Shown here: positions 24,245 to 35,898 of the stretch, piece by piece
How the letters are laid out: each line of letters starts with the position of its first letter
How positions within the stretch are numbered: position 1 is the first letter of the stretch
Source of the DNA: Lactarius indigo
Lineage: Eukaryota; Basidiomycota; Agaricomycetes; Russulales; Russulaceae
Length of the DNA: 64,000 nucleotides
Assembly: GCA_025766275.1 (NCBI GenBank)
Contig: JAFKAC010000001.1
Coordinates: 3,162,001-3,226,000 of the forward strand
Direction of reading: 5' to 3'
Notes under the pieces: generated by a model
The model's database searches: none
Told to the model about the DNA's origin: nothing
The model's input: the letters and a program-made list of their open reading frames with translations, nothing else
Translations under genes and position numbers: made by a program

Positions 24245-26943
24245 ATGCCCCAATCACTGAATCATCCGCTCCACCTCTTGCTCTGTGACGCTCTCCGGTC
24301 CAACTCCTCTCTACCAGACTCTGACTCGGATCTTGATCACGATCCCGAACAGGAATCCCATCCCCAACCTCCCCAGCCCTCTCCGGAGCGTCAGAAGGGC
24401 GAGGTCTACCGCGCTTGGCTCGCTTCACGCGTCCCCTCGCAGTGCAATGGCGGTTACTCCACTGCCGGTGCTCAGCGTCCTTTGACTCGCGCCAACCTCT
24501 GCCTCGCACAGAAGATTGCGGAGCTCTGTGTCCCCCAGATACTCCATATCTTCTGGAGTCGCCATCCCGTTCGTACTTTCTTCATGGTGGCCTTCAGTTT
24601 TATCCGAGGCACGTTCCCTGTCTTCAAGGGATATACGCATGCACTCATCATCAATGAGGCAAGTCTATTCCTCCCACCCTATCGTTCTTCTGGTCTTAAT
24701 TTCGTCCAGGTCCAGAGTTTAATTTCATCGGGTCACTATACTTGGTCCCATTTGATCCGTCTCGTGGCAGCCGAGTTTGTACGCCTTGCTGCCGAAAAGT
24801 CATTGGACACGTTCGCGTATGTTTCATTCACATTCGGCTTGAAAACGCGTTGAGATTTTTTTAACTGTGTTAGCACTAATAATGAACTCTTTGTACAAAA
24901 CTCTGCGCGTTATCTGGTAGAATACAAACAGATGGAGCAGCGCGTCCGACTTGATATCCCCACTCTCTCGGATCCCACTGTCCGGGATCTTCTCGCAGAG
25001 TCGGATTTATTTGTGTCATCATTCCAAGGCGCTGGTGGCTTTGGTCTGCTCTCCCCCTTTGACCTCATCCGTATCTTCTCGCTTCTTTCAGAACTGGCTT
25101 CCCATATCTTTGTCCTTTCGACGATTTCTTATGGCCCACTGTCAATCTTGGCTTTTGCCATCTCCTTCTTATCTGCCGCATATCCTCTTGTGCAGAGCTC
25201 CTTACTTCCCCGAACGTATCGTTTCGACTCGCCTGTCTATAGCGAGGATGAAATTCGCCTCACCGAAAAGCAGGAGCAGATGAGACAGCTGTCTCTAAGT
25301 GATACCCACCGCCCAGAAGTCATGCTTTTCGGTCTCGGCCCGTGGATCCTCCAAACCTGGGCAAATGCTCGGCAGGCAGTGCTTGGCCTTCATTCATCTC
25401 AGCAGTCATCACACTCGCCTTCCAGCCTTTTCTCTCATTTCAATGTTGCCGAGGTTATCGCCGCACTTCAAAATGTAAGCCGCTATATTTTCCTGATATT
25501 TACGGTCCCTTAACATCCAAAAAAAAAAAAGCTACCGTTTGTATTAATGCTCCAAACATCCACTTCCCTCGGCTCTCTCGCCCTATATCGCAGCTCTGTT
25601 CAGTCTATCGTGTACACTATCAGCACCCTATTTATTACACTTCAAATGGCCGTACAGGGGGTATTTCTCATGGGCGCTTTCTGCGCTTCTATGGAAATCG
25701 AACCGTTCCTCCAGCCGAAGAAGGGCTCGCAGGTCAAATATGTCTCCACCTCAGGGGGAATGAAAATTGAAGCTCGGTAGGCACTTTTCCCATGTCTCAA
25801 ATGTCAGAGAAGAATAACTGGTTGCGATATCCAGGAACCTTTCTTACACGTACCCTGGCTGCTCTGAGCCTGCCCTGCGTAACGTGAGCTTTACCCTTGA
25901 AGCAGGGGAAACCCTCGCTGTCGTCGGGTACAACGGCTCCGGTGAGTACCCGTTCCGTCGTCGTCATCGTCCCCCCCTTCCCCTCCCCCTTTACCCTGTG
26001 CAAGGCCCCGACATACTTATTGACACTGAGATACAGGCAAGTCAACGCTAGGAAAGGTTCTCTCTCGCATCGTGGACTTTAATTCCGGAGAATTGCTTAT
26101 TAACGACGTTGATGTCCGTCGCTATGATCCTGCGGAGTTGCACAAGGCAACCACCGCCGTATTCCAAAGCTTCTGCAAGTACAACGGTACAGTTGCCGAG
26201 AACGTTGGTGTGGGCTACATAGCCGATCTAGACCACCCCACTGCACTACGTAGGGCTGTTCACCTTGCTGAAGGTGATCATATTGTGCGCTCGTTACCGC
26301 ATGGCATCAACACGCGTCTGGACGCACTTGGCCTTGATTCCATGTCATACTCATCAGCCGGAATGGGCGCATCCGGCGCCCGTGCTCCATGGACGTCGCA
26401 CGGTCTATCTGGGGGAGAGGTGCGTTCACTGCCTTAATGTTATTATATAACCGCATTTCGTCCTTACATGACCGTGCGACACTACCACCCAGTGGCAACG
26501 CATCGCCCTCGCCCGTGCATTCATGCGGGCTCATCAACCAGAGGTGCACTTCCTTCTCTTTGATGAACCCGTGCGTCCTACCCGTTCATTCTCCTTCAAA
26601 TGTTGGCCGTTAATAACGATCGATGCGTAGACGTCTGCCCTGGACGCACATGCTCAAAATAAAATATTTCAGACGATCGACACTATTGCGAGGGGACTAG
26701 ACGCAGATGAGAACGCTCCGAGAGTGAAAACGGTACTATTCATCACTCATCGACTTTCGGTTGCGCGCCGTGCGGACAAAATCGCCATGATGCAAGATGG
26801 GGTACGTTGGATCGGTCCACTATGAAAACCACATGCTGACATTTTACCCTCGCCACGTCATAGTCTATCACCGAGTTCGGCACTCACGACGAGCTCCTAA
26901 AACGTGGCGGCTCGTATGCTGCTCTATACCAAGCGTCCGTATA
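24245..26943 (+). CDS. ABC half-transporter (membrane domain plus C-terminal ATPase)
   Basis: A half-size ABC protein: degenerate membrane domain followed by one nucleotide-binding domain. The ATG at 24245 starts an acidic, disordered leader. Hydrophobic segments include TFFMVAFSFIRGTFPVF, LASHIFVLSTISYGPLSIL, FAISFLSAAYPLV and SIVYTISTLFITLQMAVQG. The ATPase is complete: YNGSGKST (Walker A, split by an intron), VFQSFCKYNG (Q-loop), HGLSGGEWQRIALARAF (signature), FLLFDEPTSALD (Walker B), and FITHRLSVARRADKIAMM (H-loop). It ends ITEFGTHDELLKRGGSYAALY with stop at 26941-26943. One intron starting at 24659 has a GC donor (GAG then GCAAGT). Substrate and membrane are unknown. Fungal ABCB half-transporters are usually vacuolar, mitochondrial or ER, but I see no targeting leader that decides this. 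Confidence 0.85.
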
Positions 26944-27119
26944 ACTGCGGATCCTACCATCTGGGCGGACTTTTTACCCGGACTTTTCCCCCGACAACTC
27001 TCGTAAGGACGTCTTTTCATACACTTCGATAGTTTTTGTTAGATGCTGTATTACTACAAACCTTCCATTGCACTGTAAAGATATAACACTTGTGTAAATA
27101 GTAACTGTTACAGCATTGC
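26944..27119. other. Convergent 3' ends of ABC gene and PHO81-like gene
   Basis: 176 A/T-rich bases between two stop codons; nothing else seen. Confidence 0.4.
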
Positions 27120-30100
27120 CTAAAACCATGCTCGCGGGAAGTGGTCATGGAAGACCAAAACACCTTCTTGGAAGACTGCATCCACTGCACCACCATCAAT
27201 GCTCTGTGTCGTCGAAACTAGATTTGCGATATTCTCCGCGATGCCATATGCAGCAATGAGTAGGCCTGCACCACGCACGGCGCGAACAAGCGACGGTACC
27301 TTGACCTGACACCGGAAGAAAGAATTAAGCATCTTTCCAGATGAAGGCTTGGTAGATTATTCCTACCAAGAGATAGGTATCCAAAAAGACACCAAGCAAA
27401 TTATTATTTTTTGAGAACTCGACTGCCGCGCTGATGCTCGATAAACGCAAGTCGTGTGCCGATTCATTGCGTGGCGTTGCAGTAGTAGTGCTCGGCGGGT
27501 TTGCACCAACTTCTCCGCACGATGACGCGAATAAAACCGGGTCTTTTTCATTTTAAAAAAAATTGTCAGATGCAGAGGCGAGAGAGAAAAAAAAAACGCA
27601 GGACATAAAACAAGGGGGGGACTGACAGTTTGGCTGCTTCCAATTGACGGTGGCACAAGCATCCGGGGAAGAGGATGTGAATATGATTTGGCGCCGTACG
27701 CCGTGCCCCTCTGGCGGCGGCGCAGAGGCGTGATAGACGGTTTTCAATATCGAGTCGATGAATGAGTTTAACGGCAGCCGATGCCGAAATGGGGCGGAGT
27801 CCCTGGATGATGACGAACTCGAATTCGTGATCGGGTATGCCAATTCGAGGCAGAGTCCCATTGACGCCGGGACAATCTGTTTTTTTTTTTTTTTTTAATT
27901 GTTGTCGTGTTTTATAAAGTTCAATGATCAAATCATCCCCGGGTGATATATCAGTTGGTTAGCGTGATTTGAGCCCGAATTCGTAGTGTGAGGAGGGCTT
28001 ACTTTGAGGAGGTTTTCGAGGGAGACCATCGATCTGCGGATAAGGCTATGCCATTCTGATAGCGTCGATGGCGTCATGCTATTGGTATTGCTCGTGCTGC
28101 CGCTGCCCGCACGTAATTCTCTCCCCTTCCTCCGTGCTAGGGCTTCAAACTGGGCGAGGGTGACGTCTGCAACCCAGAGGTCAAAGTCCTGCTGGGGTAA
28201 ACTCCACTCCCCGAAAACTACGGGCTGTAAATCCTGCGTGACCTGGACCGTGAGGTAAACGTAACTGCCCGTGATGGATGAAATCGTGATGGGTTGAGCG
28301 TGTGGTGATACAGTAATCGGAGATCCGGTGGGGGAGAGCTGCGCAGAACCTAACTGTCGGGCACGCGATAACCGGGGTGTAGCCGCCTTTGCGGCGGCAG
28401 GCGCTGTATGGGGTACCGCAACAGATTTCCAATACGTCTCAACTGCCCCTCCGATCTCGAGCGTCACCCCCTCAAATGGAGTGATTATGTTAATTTCAAA
28501 AGAAACCTGTGGGGTAAGAAGTCAGAGAACGATGGGAACGGGAATAACTAGGAAAGCCCTTACTTCTCCGATAACATGCAGTCGGTGGTCTAATATGGGT
28601 AGCGTGAAGACTCTCGTAAGATGGGCGCTAGCGAGCATGGACGGAAGTGCTACGGCGCGGCCAATTGTCTTAGTTCCGAAATTTGGGTACAGGGAAAATT
28701 CCAATGAAAGCTGATCCAAACTGGGCGTCTGCAACGTCAGGACGTGAACCTCATCGGACAATGGAAGGGGAATGGTGTGGGGTGCGGACGCAGCAGAGGG
28801 TGACGATGTCATGACGAGCTTGAGAAGTGGTGATGACAGCCTGCTGGCATCAACAGACGCTGAGTTCATGAACCGTGGGTGCAAACGAACGGAGGAGGCG
28901 GATTGGTGCGCAAGGGTGGCCGAGTTGCTGAACCTCGAAGCCGTGTTTCCGATGGTGACCTGAATCAAGCATTGTTTGTCTAAATAGTTGTGGCCATAGA
29001 CGCGATGGGGCATCATGGGTGGGGGAAGCGATAATGATGGAATGTGATCAATCTCCGACTCTATCGCCCGAAGCGCCGTGGATCCTGTGGAACGTTCTGA
29101 CGGGCTGCGTGCCGGGTCGAGTCTGGTGATTCTAGGCCGCACCAATTCGAGGAGGAGGGATACGCATGCTTGGTGTCCATACCAGGCGGCGTAGTGTAAG
29201 GCGTTGTTTCCATGTTCGTCAGTAACGTCGGTTCGACTGCCAGCTTCCAACAGCACCTCAACGCAAGCCTCGTGCCCAAACCGGGCGGCGTGGAAAATGG
29301 GGGTCCATTCGTTATATTTGTCCGGAACATCCCATCCATCGTACCGTACGAGGAGCCGGCATATGTCTGCATGCCCCTGCCGCGCTGCAAAGTGAATGGG
29401 GTATTCCCCATTGCTACTCGGCAGGCTTAATGCACCGTGCTCGAGCAGAAGTAGCACGACGTCCAGATGACCCGCAAGACTTGCCAGCGCGAGGGGTAAA
29501 AGGTCACCATTGGGTGGAGTGGGCTGCGCAGGGACCCCACCTTCCTCAAGTAATACACGAACGCAATCGACGGAACCCTTGAGGGTTGCGTAAACAAGAG
29601 GGCTGTAGTTCTCCATGTCGCGAACGTAAGGCGAGACCTTAACCTGAAGGAGTCGCCTGCATACATCTACATGGCCATGCATTGCCGCATAGTGGAAGGC
29701 CGACCGACCGTAAACGTCGACGACATCTGGTTTAACGTCATGGGAAAGGCACAAATCGACAAGGCGCAAGGCGCCGGCAACGGCGGCTTCGTGTAGGCAC
29801 GTCCTGCCGTTGATGTCGTCGACGAACTGGTAGTCAAAGGCTGTGGAGGTGGCGAGTATGAGGTCCGCAAGTGGCGGCGGAGCGTCGACAACTGCCCTCC
29901 AAAGGATGCGAGTGATATTCCCTTTCCCCCAGTGCTGCTGACCAAGCGTATCCGAATAGACAACCAAGCTTCTAACCGAGGCCTGGTCCTCACCAAGTAC
30001 GGCTTTCCTTAAGTTGCTTTCCAAGTCACGGAATAGTCCCATTTGTGTACTTCCTTCGTTGCTGATCTGTCGATTGAGGATGAGGTCGCTGACGGCCGCT

Positions 30101-31037
30101 CCTTCGAGTTCGAGCCCCGACGATACATCTGTGATGTCTACCAGACATGCCGCAACGGTGTCCGATAGCTCAGAGATGAGCTGGAGGGCACTGGGTATGA
30201 GCGCGAACGATCGGTACGCGCGCACTGTGTACGCACCTGGCGATCGAATACCGGTTGGATGTCTACTTGGCGGGCGAGATACAGTTCTTTCGTGGTCGAC
30301 TTTGAGCGTTTGTCCCACTTCTTTAGGATTTTCCGAAAGCCAGTCGCATTGATCTCCACAAAGTGCTGGCATCCACGTAAGTATCGATGCGGTCAGCGCT
30401 TAATGTCAGGCTGAGCACCTGTAGTTTAGACAGATCTCGCTCGAGGAGATGGAAGCCCTCCTCGACGGCCTTCCATTCCACAGAATTTTGTGTGGTATCG
30501 TCCAGGCTATCCGGAGGGGCCCTCAGGGCCGATGCACGACGCTTCGAGAGGAGGGTCTCGAGACGTAGTTTGAGCTCTGCCTCCTTTCGGAGGTAAAACG
30601 CATTTATCTAAGGGGCACATCATCGGCGACTACCGTAAGGACTAGACAGGTGTCTTACCTTTTCCAACTCACGCTCGAGCTTGAAGAAAAAAGCGGCTTT
30701 GTGAGCTTGGAAGTCGGGCCCACGATCATCATCCTGGCCAGATGGGATCAGGGAGGGCTCATTTATGCGACTGGCAATGTCGACCGCCGCATGGGCACCG
30801 GATACTGGTGGCGATGAGGTGGTGTGTCCCGGACGGATGCCGAGAGCAAGAGCGGCCGCTTCAGAAGCCGGGCGCTTAGCAGCAAGGGACGAGATGATTT
30901 TTTTGAGAAATTTGTAGTCGAGATAATACTCGGACCAGCCGGGGATGACCTCGGCTTGCAACTGCTTCCCAAACTGAAAAGTGGGAAGATGTGGTCACGG
31001 AGTATATCATGTAAGCGGAACAAGGACGAACCTTCAT
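27120..31037 (-). CDS. PHO81: SPX-ankyrin-GDPD-like protein, Pho81 type
   Basis: Phosphate-sensing regulator; in yeast Pho81 inhibits the Pho80-Pho85 kinase when phosphate is low. The first coding exon is only six bases (ATGAAG, 31037-31032). A 58-base intron then leads to FGKQLQAEVIPGW, EYYLDYKFLKKIISSL, the SPX start with its Tyr/Lys inositol-pyrophosphate site. SPX continues through FFFKLERELEK, INAFYLRKEAELK and ATGFRKILKKWDKRS. Seven ankyrin repeats follow (for example GRTCLHEAAVAGALRLV, GRSAFHYAAMHGHVDVC, GEYPIHFAARQGHADIC, GNNALHYAAWYGHQACV). The C-terminal GDPD fold is recognisable (YLTVQVTQDLQPVVF, TVNWKQPN) but lacks the His-Arg-Gly and Glu-x-Asp catalytic residues, so phosphodiesterase activity is unlikely. 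This favours Pho81 over the enzyme Gde1. The protein ends VLVFHDHFPRAWF. Introns are short; one contains a run of 16 or more T at 27880. Confidence 0.88.
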
Positions 31038-31361
31038 GATAAATCTCAAAGGGAATGATGGGAGTGTAACGAAAGAGTAGGGAGCAAGGACGAGCGAGTT
31101 CAATGCATGGACAACGTAGACTAAAGGTGCACCGAAAAAGGCAATGCAACGTTTGGAGGGAGCTACCATCTCCTATTGGATCCGACGGGTGGTGGGAGTG
31201 TACATTCGCAGGAAGCCATGCCTATCGATAACTGTGTCTTGATTCCCTCAGTCTTCCTGAGCGATACCGGACGAACGTGCGTTAACTTCTACCCGGCCGC
31301 GGCGACACAGCGGCCTCATGACTGACACATTCAAATCTACACGACACAACAGACGTGACGT
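31038..31361. other. PHO81-like promoter and PEX12 3' region
   Basis: About 320 bases between the PHO81-like start and the PEX12 stop, both on the minus strand. No additional gene seen. Confidence 0.4.
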
Positions 31362-32728
31362 TCATACGAGCACCTTCCGTAGGTCCCACGTATGAACGGG
31401 TAGAAGCGTCACAGGACACGTCCCATGCTTCTCTACGTGGCTGAAAGCACATCTGTAACAAAACACATATCCAGAAGGAAGCGCCGTCGCATTCGAGATC
31501 GTAGATTGGCACAGCGGACAATGCCCAAATTTCGTCGGATCGACAGGTATCCCTTTTGGATGAGGTGGCAAAAGGCGAGGAGGTGGAATAGCGGGGCCAA
31601 GGGGAGAGGTCGAGAGAACTCGAGCCGGAGATGATGGGGAGTACCACCACTCGAGAAATTTGATGAAAAAGATAGCTGTCGGGAGCAGCAGTTTGAGGGA
31701 GTCGAGAAGAAGTCGAGGTGAGGTCAAAAGGAGGCGGCGCAGCACAGATGTCAGCCTGCCGTTTTTCTCCTTGGGCTTTACTTTATCGCCCATTGCCGCT
31801 GCCGCTCGCTGCAGAAGAGCGTCGTCGGGTTAGGTTAACGTGGACCAAAGAAGCGCACATGCACACTCACCAGGTCTTCAATACCCAATCGACGAAGATC
31901 AACCCCGACCCATGACAACCAGGGCCGATAAAATGGCGTCCTCTCAAATGCATAAGCAACATTATATGCCATGAGCCAGCCTTCGAAGGCTAAATTTATC
32001 CGCGGATATGTCCACTTGTACAACCTTCTTAGGCTGCCTCTGAAACCCTAGACCCCCTCAGTTGGACGTCGAAAATAAGATTACGCCCGGTAGTACCTCT
32101 TCGGTCAGCGCTTGCACTTGACGGGCGCCATCGTCAAGCAAGTCACTCCCTCCGCCGAGGTCTTCATAATAGTCCTGAGCTTTTGCACGAAGATACGGAA
32201 GGCCGACCTGTCAATGGATTGGTGGTCTCATTCCCTCGACCCGTGAGATATTCTTACCAGGATGGCCAGTGAGCGCCAGACCTCTCGGTCCCTCAACCTC
32301 TCTTCCGCGGGAAGGCCTCCAACAGCGGCCCGCGCCCTCTCCGTCTCGATAAGCGGTTTTCTCCTCCGCTTGAGGCCATAAAAGTTCTCTGAAAAGGAGG
32401 CATCTACGGGACATGCATGAATGAGTCTATGGGGGGCATTGAGGAATACTTACTGTACTTTCGAAGATAGTGTCGCTCAACAAAGAGCATGATGAGTGCG
32501 TAGAACTCCTCGTGCTTGTTGACTACCCGTAGAAGGTACCTCGGGTGTCTTTGGGCGAAAACCTGTGGAAACCCTCAGTTGGTACACCACGAAGACTGCG
32601 ACGGAGAGACCGACCGAAAGTACATATTTGAGCGCAGGTTGCAAGAGATCCCTCAGCTGCTCCTGGGCAACGAGCTCGAAAAGAGATGGCTTCAAGGGAT
32701 CTCCTCCGTACTCGTGAAAGAAGTCCAT
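31362..32728 (-). CDS. PEX12: Peroxin 12, peroxisomal RING E3 ligase subunit
   Basis: Membrane RING-type subunit of the Pex2-Pex10-Pex12 ubiquitin ligase that recycles import receptor Pex5. The ATG at 32728 starts [20 protein letters not shown], close to the usual Pex12 opening; next come [37 protein letters not shown], and after an intron [10 protein letters not shown]. The block [20 protein letters not shown] followed by [19 protein letters not shown] is diagnostic. The membrane segment [16 protein letters not shown] precedes a Pro-rich linker and the divergent [29 protein letters not shown] and PVTLLPV. As in other Pex12 proteins it has fewer zinc ligands than a full RING. It ends WDLRKVLV at 31362. 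Several introns of about 50 bases. Confidence 0.93.
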
Positions 32729-33449
32729 GTTATCAGTGAGCGGTGAGCCTTGACTTAGTTGGCCGTCGTTGGTAGTGGGTCCGAGTCCGACACAGCTATA
32801 GTGTTCGGCCCGTGGCCCGGACCTTCTGTGCCCATGCACATGCACTCCAACTACCACTGGCACACGTCGAGCAACGACTCAGACCAACACGCATCGTGAC
32901 TATAGTCACCATCGAGGGTCCTTGAACTGCTACCACCACCCATGGTGCAGTGTTCCCATACCTGGGACAAGGATGGGCGAAAAGACGACTGCAATGGCAG
33001 CCTCTGTCTTGGCCCCCGAAATACCATCGGCCCAAACTAAACTGATAGCATCACAAACTACACACCACATAACCTGATGGCCTATGGCCGCCGATAATGT
33101 GGCCACCATACCACCCGACTACCAAGTTGGACAAATAACTTAGCTTCTGGGAGTTCACACTTTCTAAAGCAACACCATCGTCACTTGCATACCCAATCCA
33201 CGGTGGACACCCTTGCTCACCAAATCAACTTCCTACCTCTGCTCTGCGACCGAGCCCTTCACGGTATGAAAGACGCACAATAACTAAATATTAATGATAC
33301 CCGGCACGGGTACCATGAACCTGAGTACAAACAGCTGAGTCTTAAACTCTCCGTTTGTTCAACTAAATAGCTGGGCTATGTACCAAACCTTATATTAGGC
33401 CTTATTCTCCGTCTCCACTACCATTCAGACCAACATACAGCCTAAAAAA
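32729..33449. other. Intergenic 0.72 kb, PEX12 to zinc-knuckle gene
   Basis: Divergent start codons flank this stretch. From about 32860 the plus strand is rich in C and A (CCACCA-type words) and poor in G up to the zinc-knuckle gene, a base composition unlike the rest of the window. No gene or clear terminal repeat found. Confidence 0.35.
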
Positions 33450-34845
33450 ATGCCTACGAACACAATTTCCGAGGGTGCCATCCTCAACACAACCACCGTC
33501 TCACGTGTAGCTGCTACCAGCGGCCCAGCTACCGTTACAGCAGAAACACTGAAGAATATAAAAATTCGACGACGTATGTGAACACACCATCTCCTACGCA
33601 TCACTGGTCACACACTCAAAAGCCCTTCTCTCTACAGAAGACACTGACTCCACCCGGCCAATTATCGTACCCGTCCTACCCACCTTAACCATTATAACGA
33701 TGTCTGTTCCAGAGGGAGCAGTACGCGTCGGAAACACCGATGCGAATGCTTTCATTGAACCCTACTCCCCTTCTGAGCCTGGCTCCCCGTCTCTTTTCTC
33801 AAGCCCTCTACTCGTTCACTCCTCCCGCTCCGAGAGAACGATACCTACCACACGTGCTCCTCCCCAGCTGAACACCCCTTCCCTAATGGGCCCGGTAGAA
33901 GCGGCTATCAGACGTAGCAATATGCTCCGTGATGACCCACTCAAAAAATACACCGAAGCCACTATGCCCACGATTTACGATGCCTACCCATCTGCACCTC
34001 TACAACACATGGATCTTGACCTAGTTGATACGTGGGAGAATTACCCCGGAAGCAAGCTCTTGGCCTACCCATTCGACGACAAAGCCTGCAGCCGCGACTT
34101 GGACGGGGTCAAGTTCAAGATATTCTCGGCTATATTAGAGATAACCAATTCACAGAGCCCAGGAGTCTCACCCCCGAGACCAAGCCAGGCGGCGATCGAA
34201 GCTGGTTTAACTCCCACCTGCTTTCTCATATACGACCTTACAGAAGATGAACGTCAACTCCTCCTGGAAAGAAGTGTCTGGTCCTCCACAAACGTCACTT
34301 TCCACGTCACCTCTTTTCATCCGACCTGCCCCGACTTCTTATTTTCGATCAAAGGATTCAGCACGACCCGCACCGGCGACGTCTGCCAAATAGTACACTC
34401 AGTATGGCACGACGACGAGACTGAGTCCTTTCTCGACTCGATCACCGAAAGCTTCCCACGAGGCGAGCGTGCGAACGTGAAGCAAGCCATTTCCCGCTTC
34501 ATAGCCTCAATGTGGGTGACGCTCCTACCCGTTAAACAAAGCGGCAACATCCTGGCCCCTCAATTCAATGTCTACGCGAACAGCAGTCTGATCCTCCGTC
34601 AAGCTGTATGGACCCGCCTTAGGGAATACCTAGCTGACCGAGTATATGCTTCCTCCCTGCTAGGCAACGGTACCACTGAAATCACACCCTACCACTGTGG
34701 CATTTGCCGTAGTGTCGACCACCCCATGGGCCTCTGTCCCTTCCCAGACATCAAAGGATGGAACGGTCCCAGCATGCGTCGCATCGTGGAGAATATAAAG
34801 GCCAGCAGAGGTAAAACGCGGGGTACAGCACGGCGCCGCACATAA
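33450..34845 (+). CDS. Gag-like CCHC zinc-knuckle protein, unknown function
   Basis: Two exons, 33450-33573 and 33638-34845, joined in phase by a 64-base intron (donor GTATGT, acceptor CTACAG), give 443 residues. The upstream exon, starting MPTNTISEGAILNTTTV, adds about 62 residues before the internal MSVPEGAVRVGN. A Ser/Pro-rich N-terminal third is followed by a folded-looking region (FKIFSAILEI, CFLIYDLTEDERQLLLER, NVTFHVTSFHPTCPDF, AISRFIASMWVTLLPV). Near the end is a perfect CCHC zinc knuckle, CGICRSVDHPMGLC (C-x2-C-x4-H-x4-C), then FPDIKGWNGP and a basic Lys/Arg tail. This layout is that of retroelement Gag or a gene derived from one; mushroom genomes carry families of such proteins. No reverse transcriptase, integrase or long repeat is next to it. 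It could be a domesticated gene or a lone element ORF. Confidence 0.7.
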
Positions 34846-35898
34846 ATAGTTCCTCAGAAGCTCTTTGAATGGCAGAGTGCCACTTCTAAACGTTAGCGTC
34901 TCGCTACACAACACCTTCTGTTTGTGGTACAGTAAATAGACAATATAAATGTGTGCAAATTCATCCCTCACCCATGGTTGTGATGTCTTGGCATTGGAAC
35001 TCGGAACTGGGTCCGAGTCGAGGATTTGACAAATCTGAGAAACTCACTGAAGAGGAAGAGACTATAATCTCACCGGTCCTCCGGCCCGGCCACGATTGTG
35101 CTACACACGCTTTTCCAACGTGTTGCAGTCACGACCACTGTCGTGGCAATTGTAGACAGTCTGCCTCTGCCCACCGAATGCAGTGACGACACGTCATACT
35201 AACTACCAGTCCACCATAGTGTCAGGTTATCACCTAATCCTTCTATGTTCAATAGGTTACTCGTCATGGCTGTGTAGGGACCACGGCACTAACGTACAGC
35301 CTACTTTGCGACCTAACTTACTAGAGATATTCGCCGTGTTGAATAGACATTGTATGCGCTTACTTCCGCTCTAAAACCCCGGATAGAAGATCACATCTTT
35401 GATGTATTGAAAGCGGTGCCTGCAGCAACACTTGAATCCGCGACTTAGCCGGTGCGAAGACGTGTGAACCAACCGACAACCACCGTCACGTCAGAAAAAC
35501 CGGATTTGCCTGTGCTTGCCGAGATGTCGAATCTGGGCGAGGTGTTCGTTCTATTGTCTCCTTTATCCTAGTTTTGGTCTGTGCCGTTTTTCCAGACGGT
35601 CCCCCGGCTTTTCAGGACTTGTCATGAGCTACTTCAGCAGTTACAGGGAAACACACCACGAGAATGCAAGCAGCATACCCCCCCTGGAAGTGTGCGTGCC
35701 CACCTCCCCTCATCCCCGTGTTTTCTTCTTCCTCCACGCATTATGTTTCGTGCTACCTGCACATTTCCTTGCTGAGACCAGCGACTGCCACGGAAAGCTA
35801 TGTTTAGGATTTGTCGCTCTCCCCCTTCTAAGCCATCTGCCTATCCTTTGCTCCTTCATTGGACTCTAATGTCTGCATGTCGGCACTCCCACAGACCC
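34846..35898. other. Intergenic 1.05 kb without a gene
   Basis: No convincing frame. A stretch at 35520-35870 is open on the plus strand and runs toward the next gene, but its composition and lack of motifs suggest promoter and 5' untranslated sequence. Confidence 0.35.

Noticed and set aside
27940..28000. tRNA A-box-like word TATCAGTTGGTTAGCGT
   Set aside because: No B box at the right distance and no paired stems; it lies in an intron of the PHO81-like gene.
33450..34845. Complete LTR retrotransposon around the zinc-knuckle gene
   Set aside because: No reverse transcriptase, integrase, protease or long direct repeats were found on either side.
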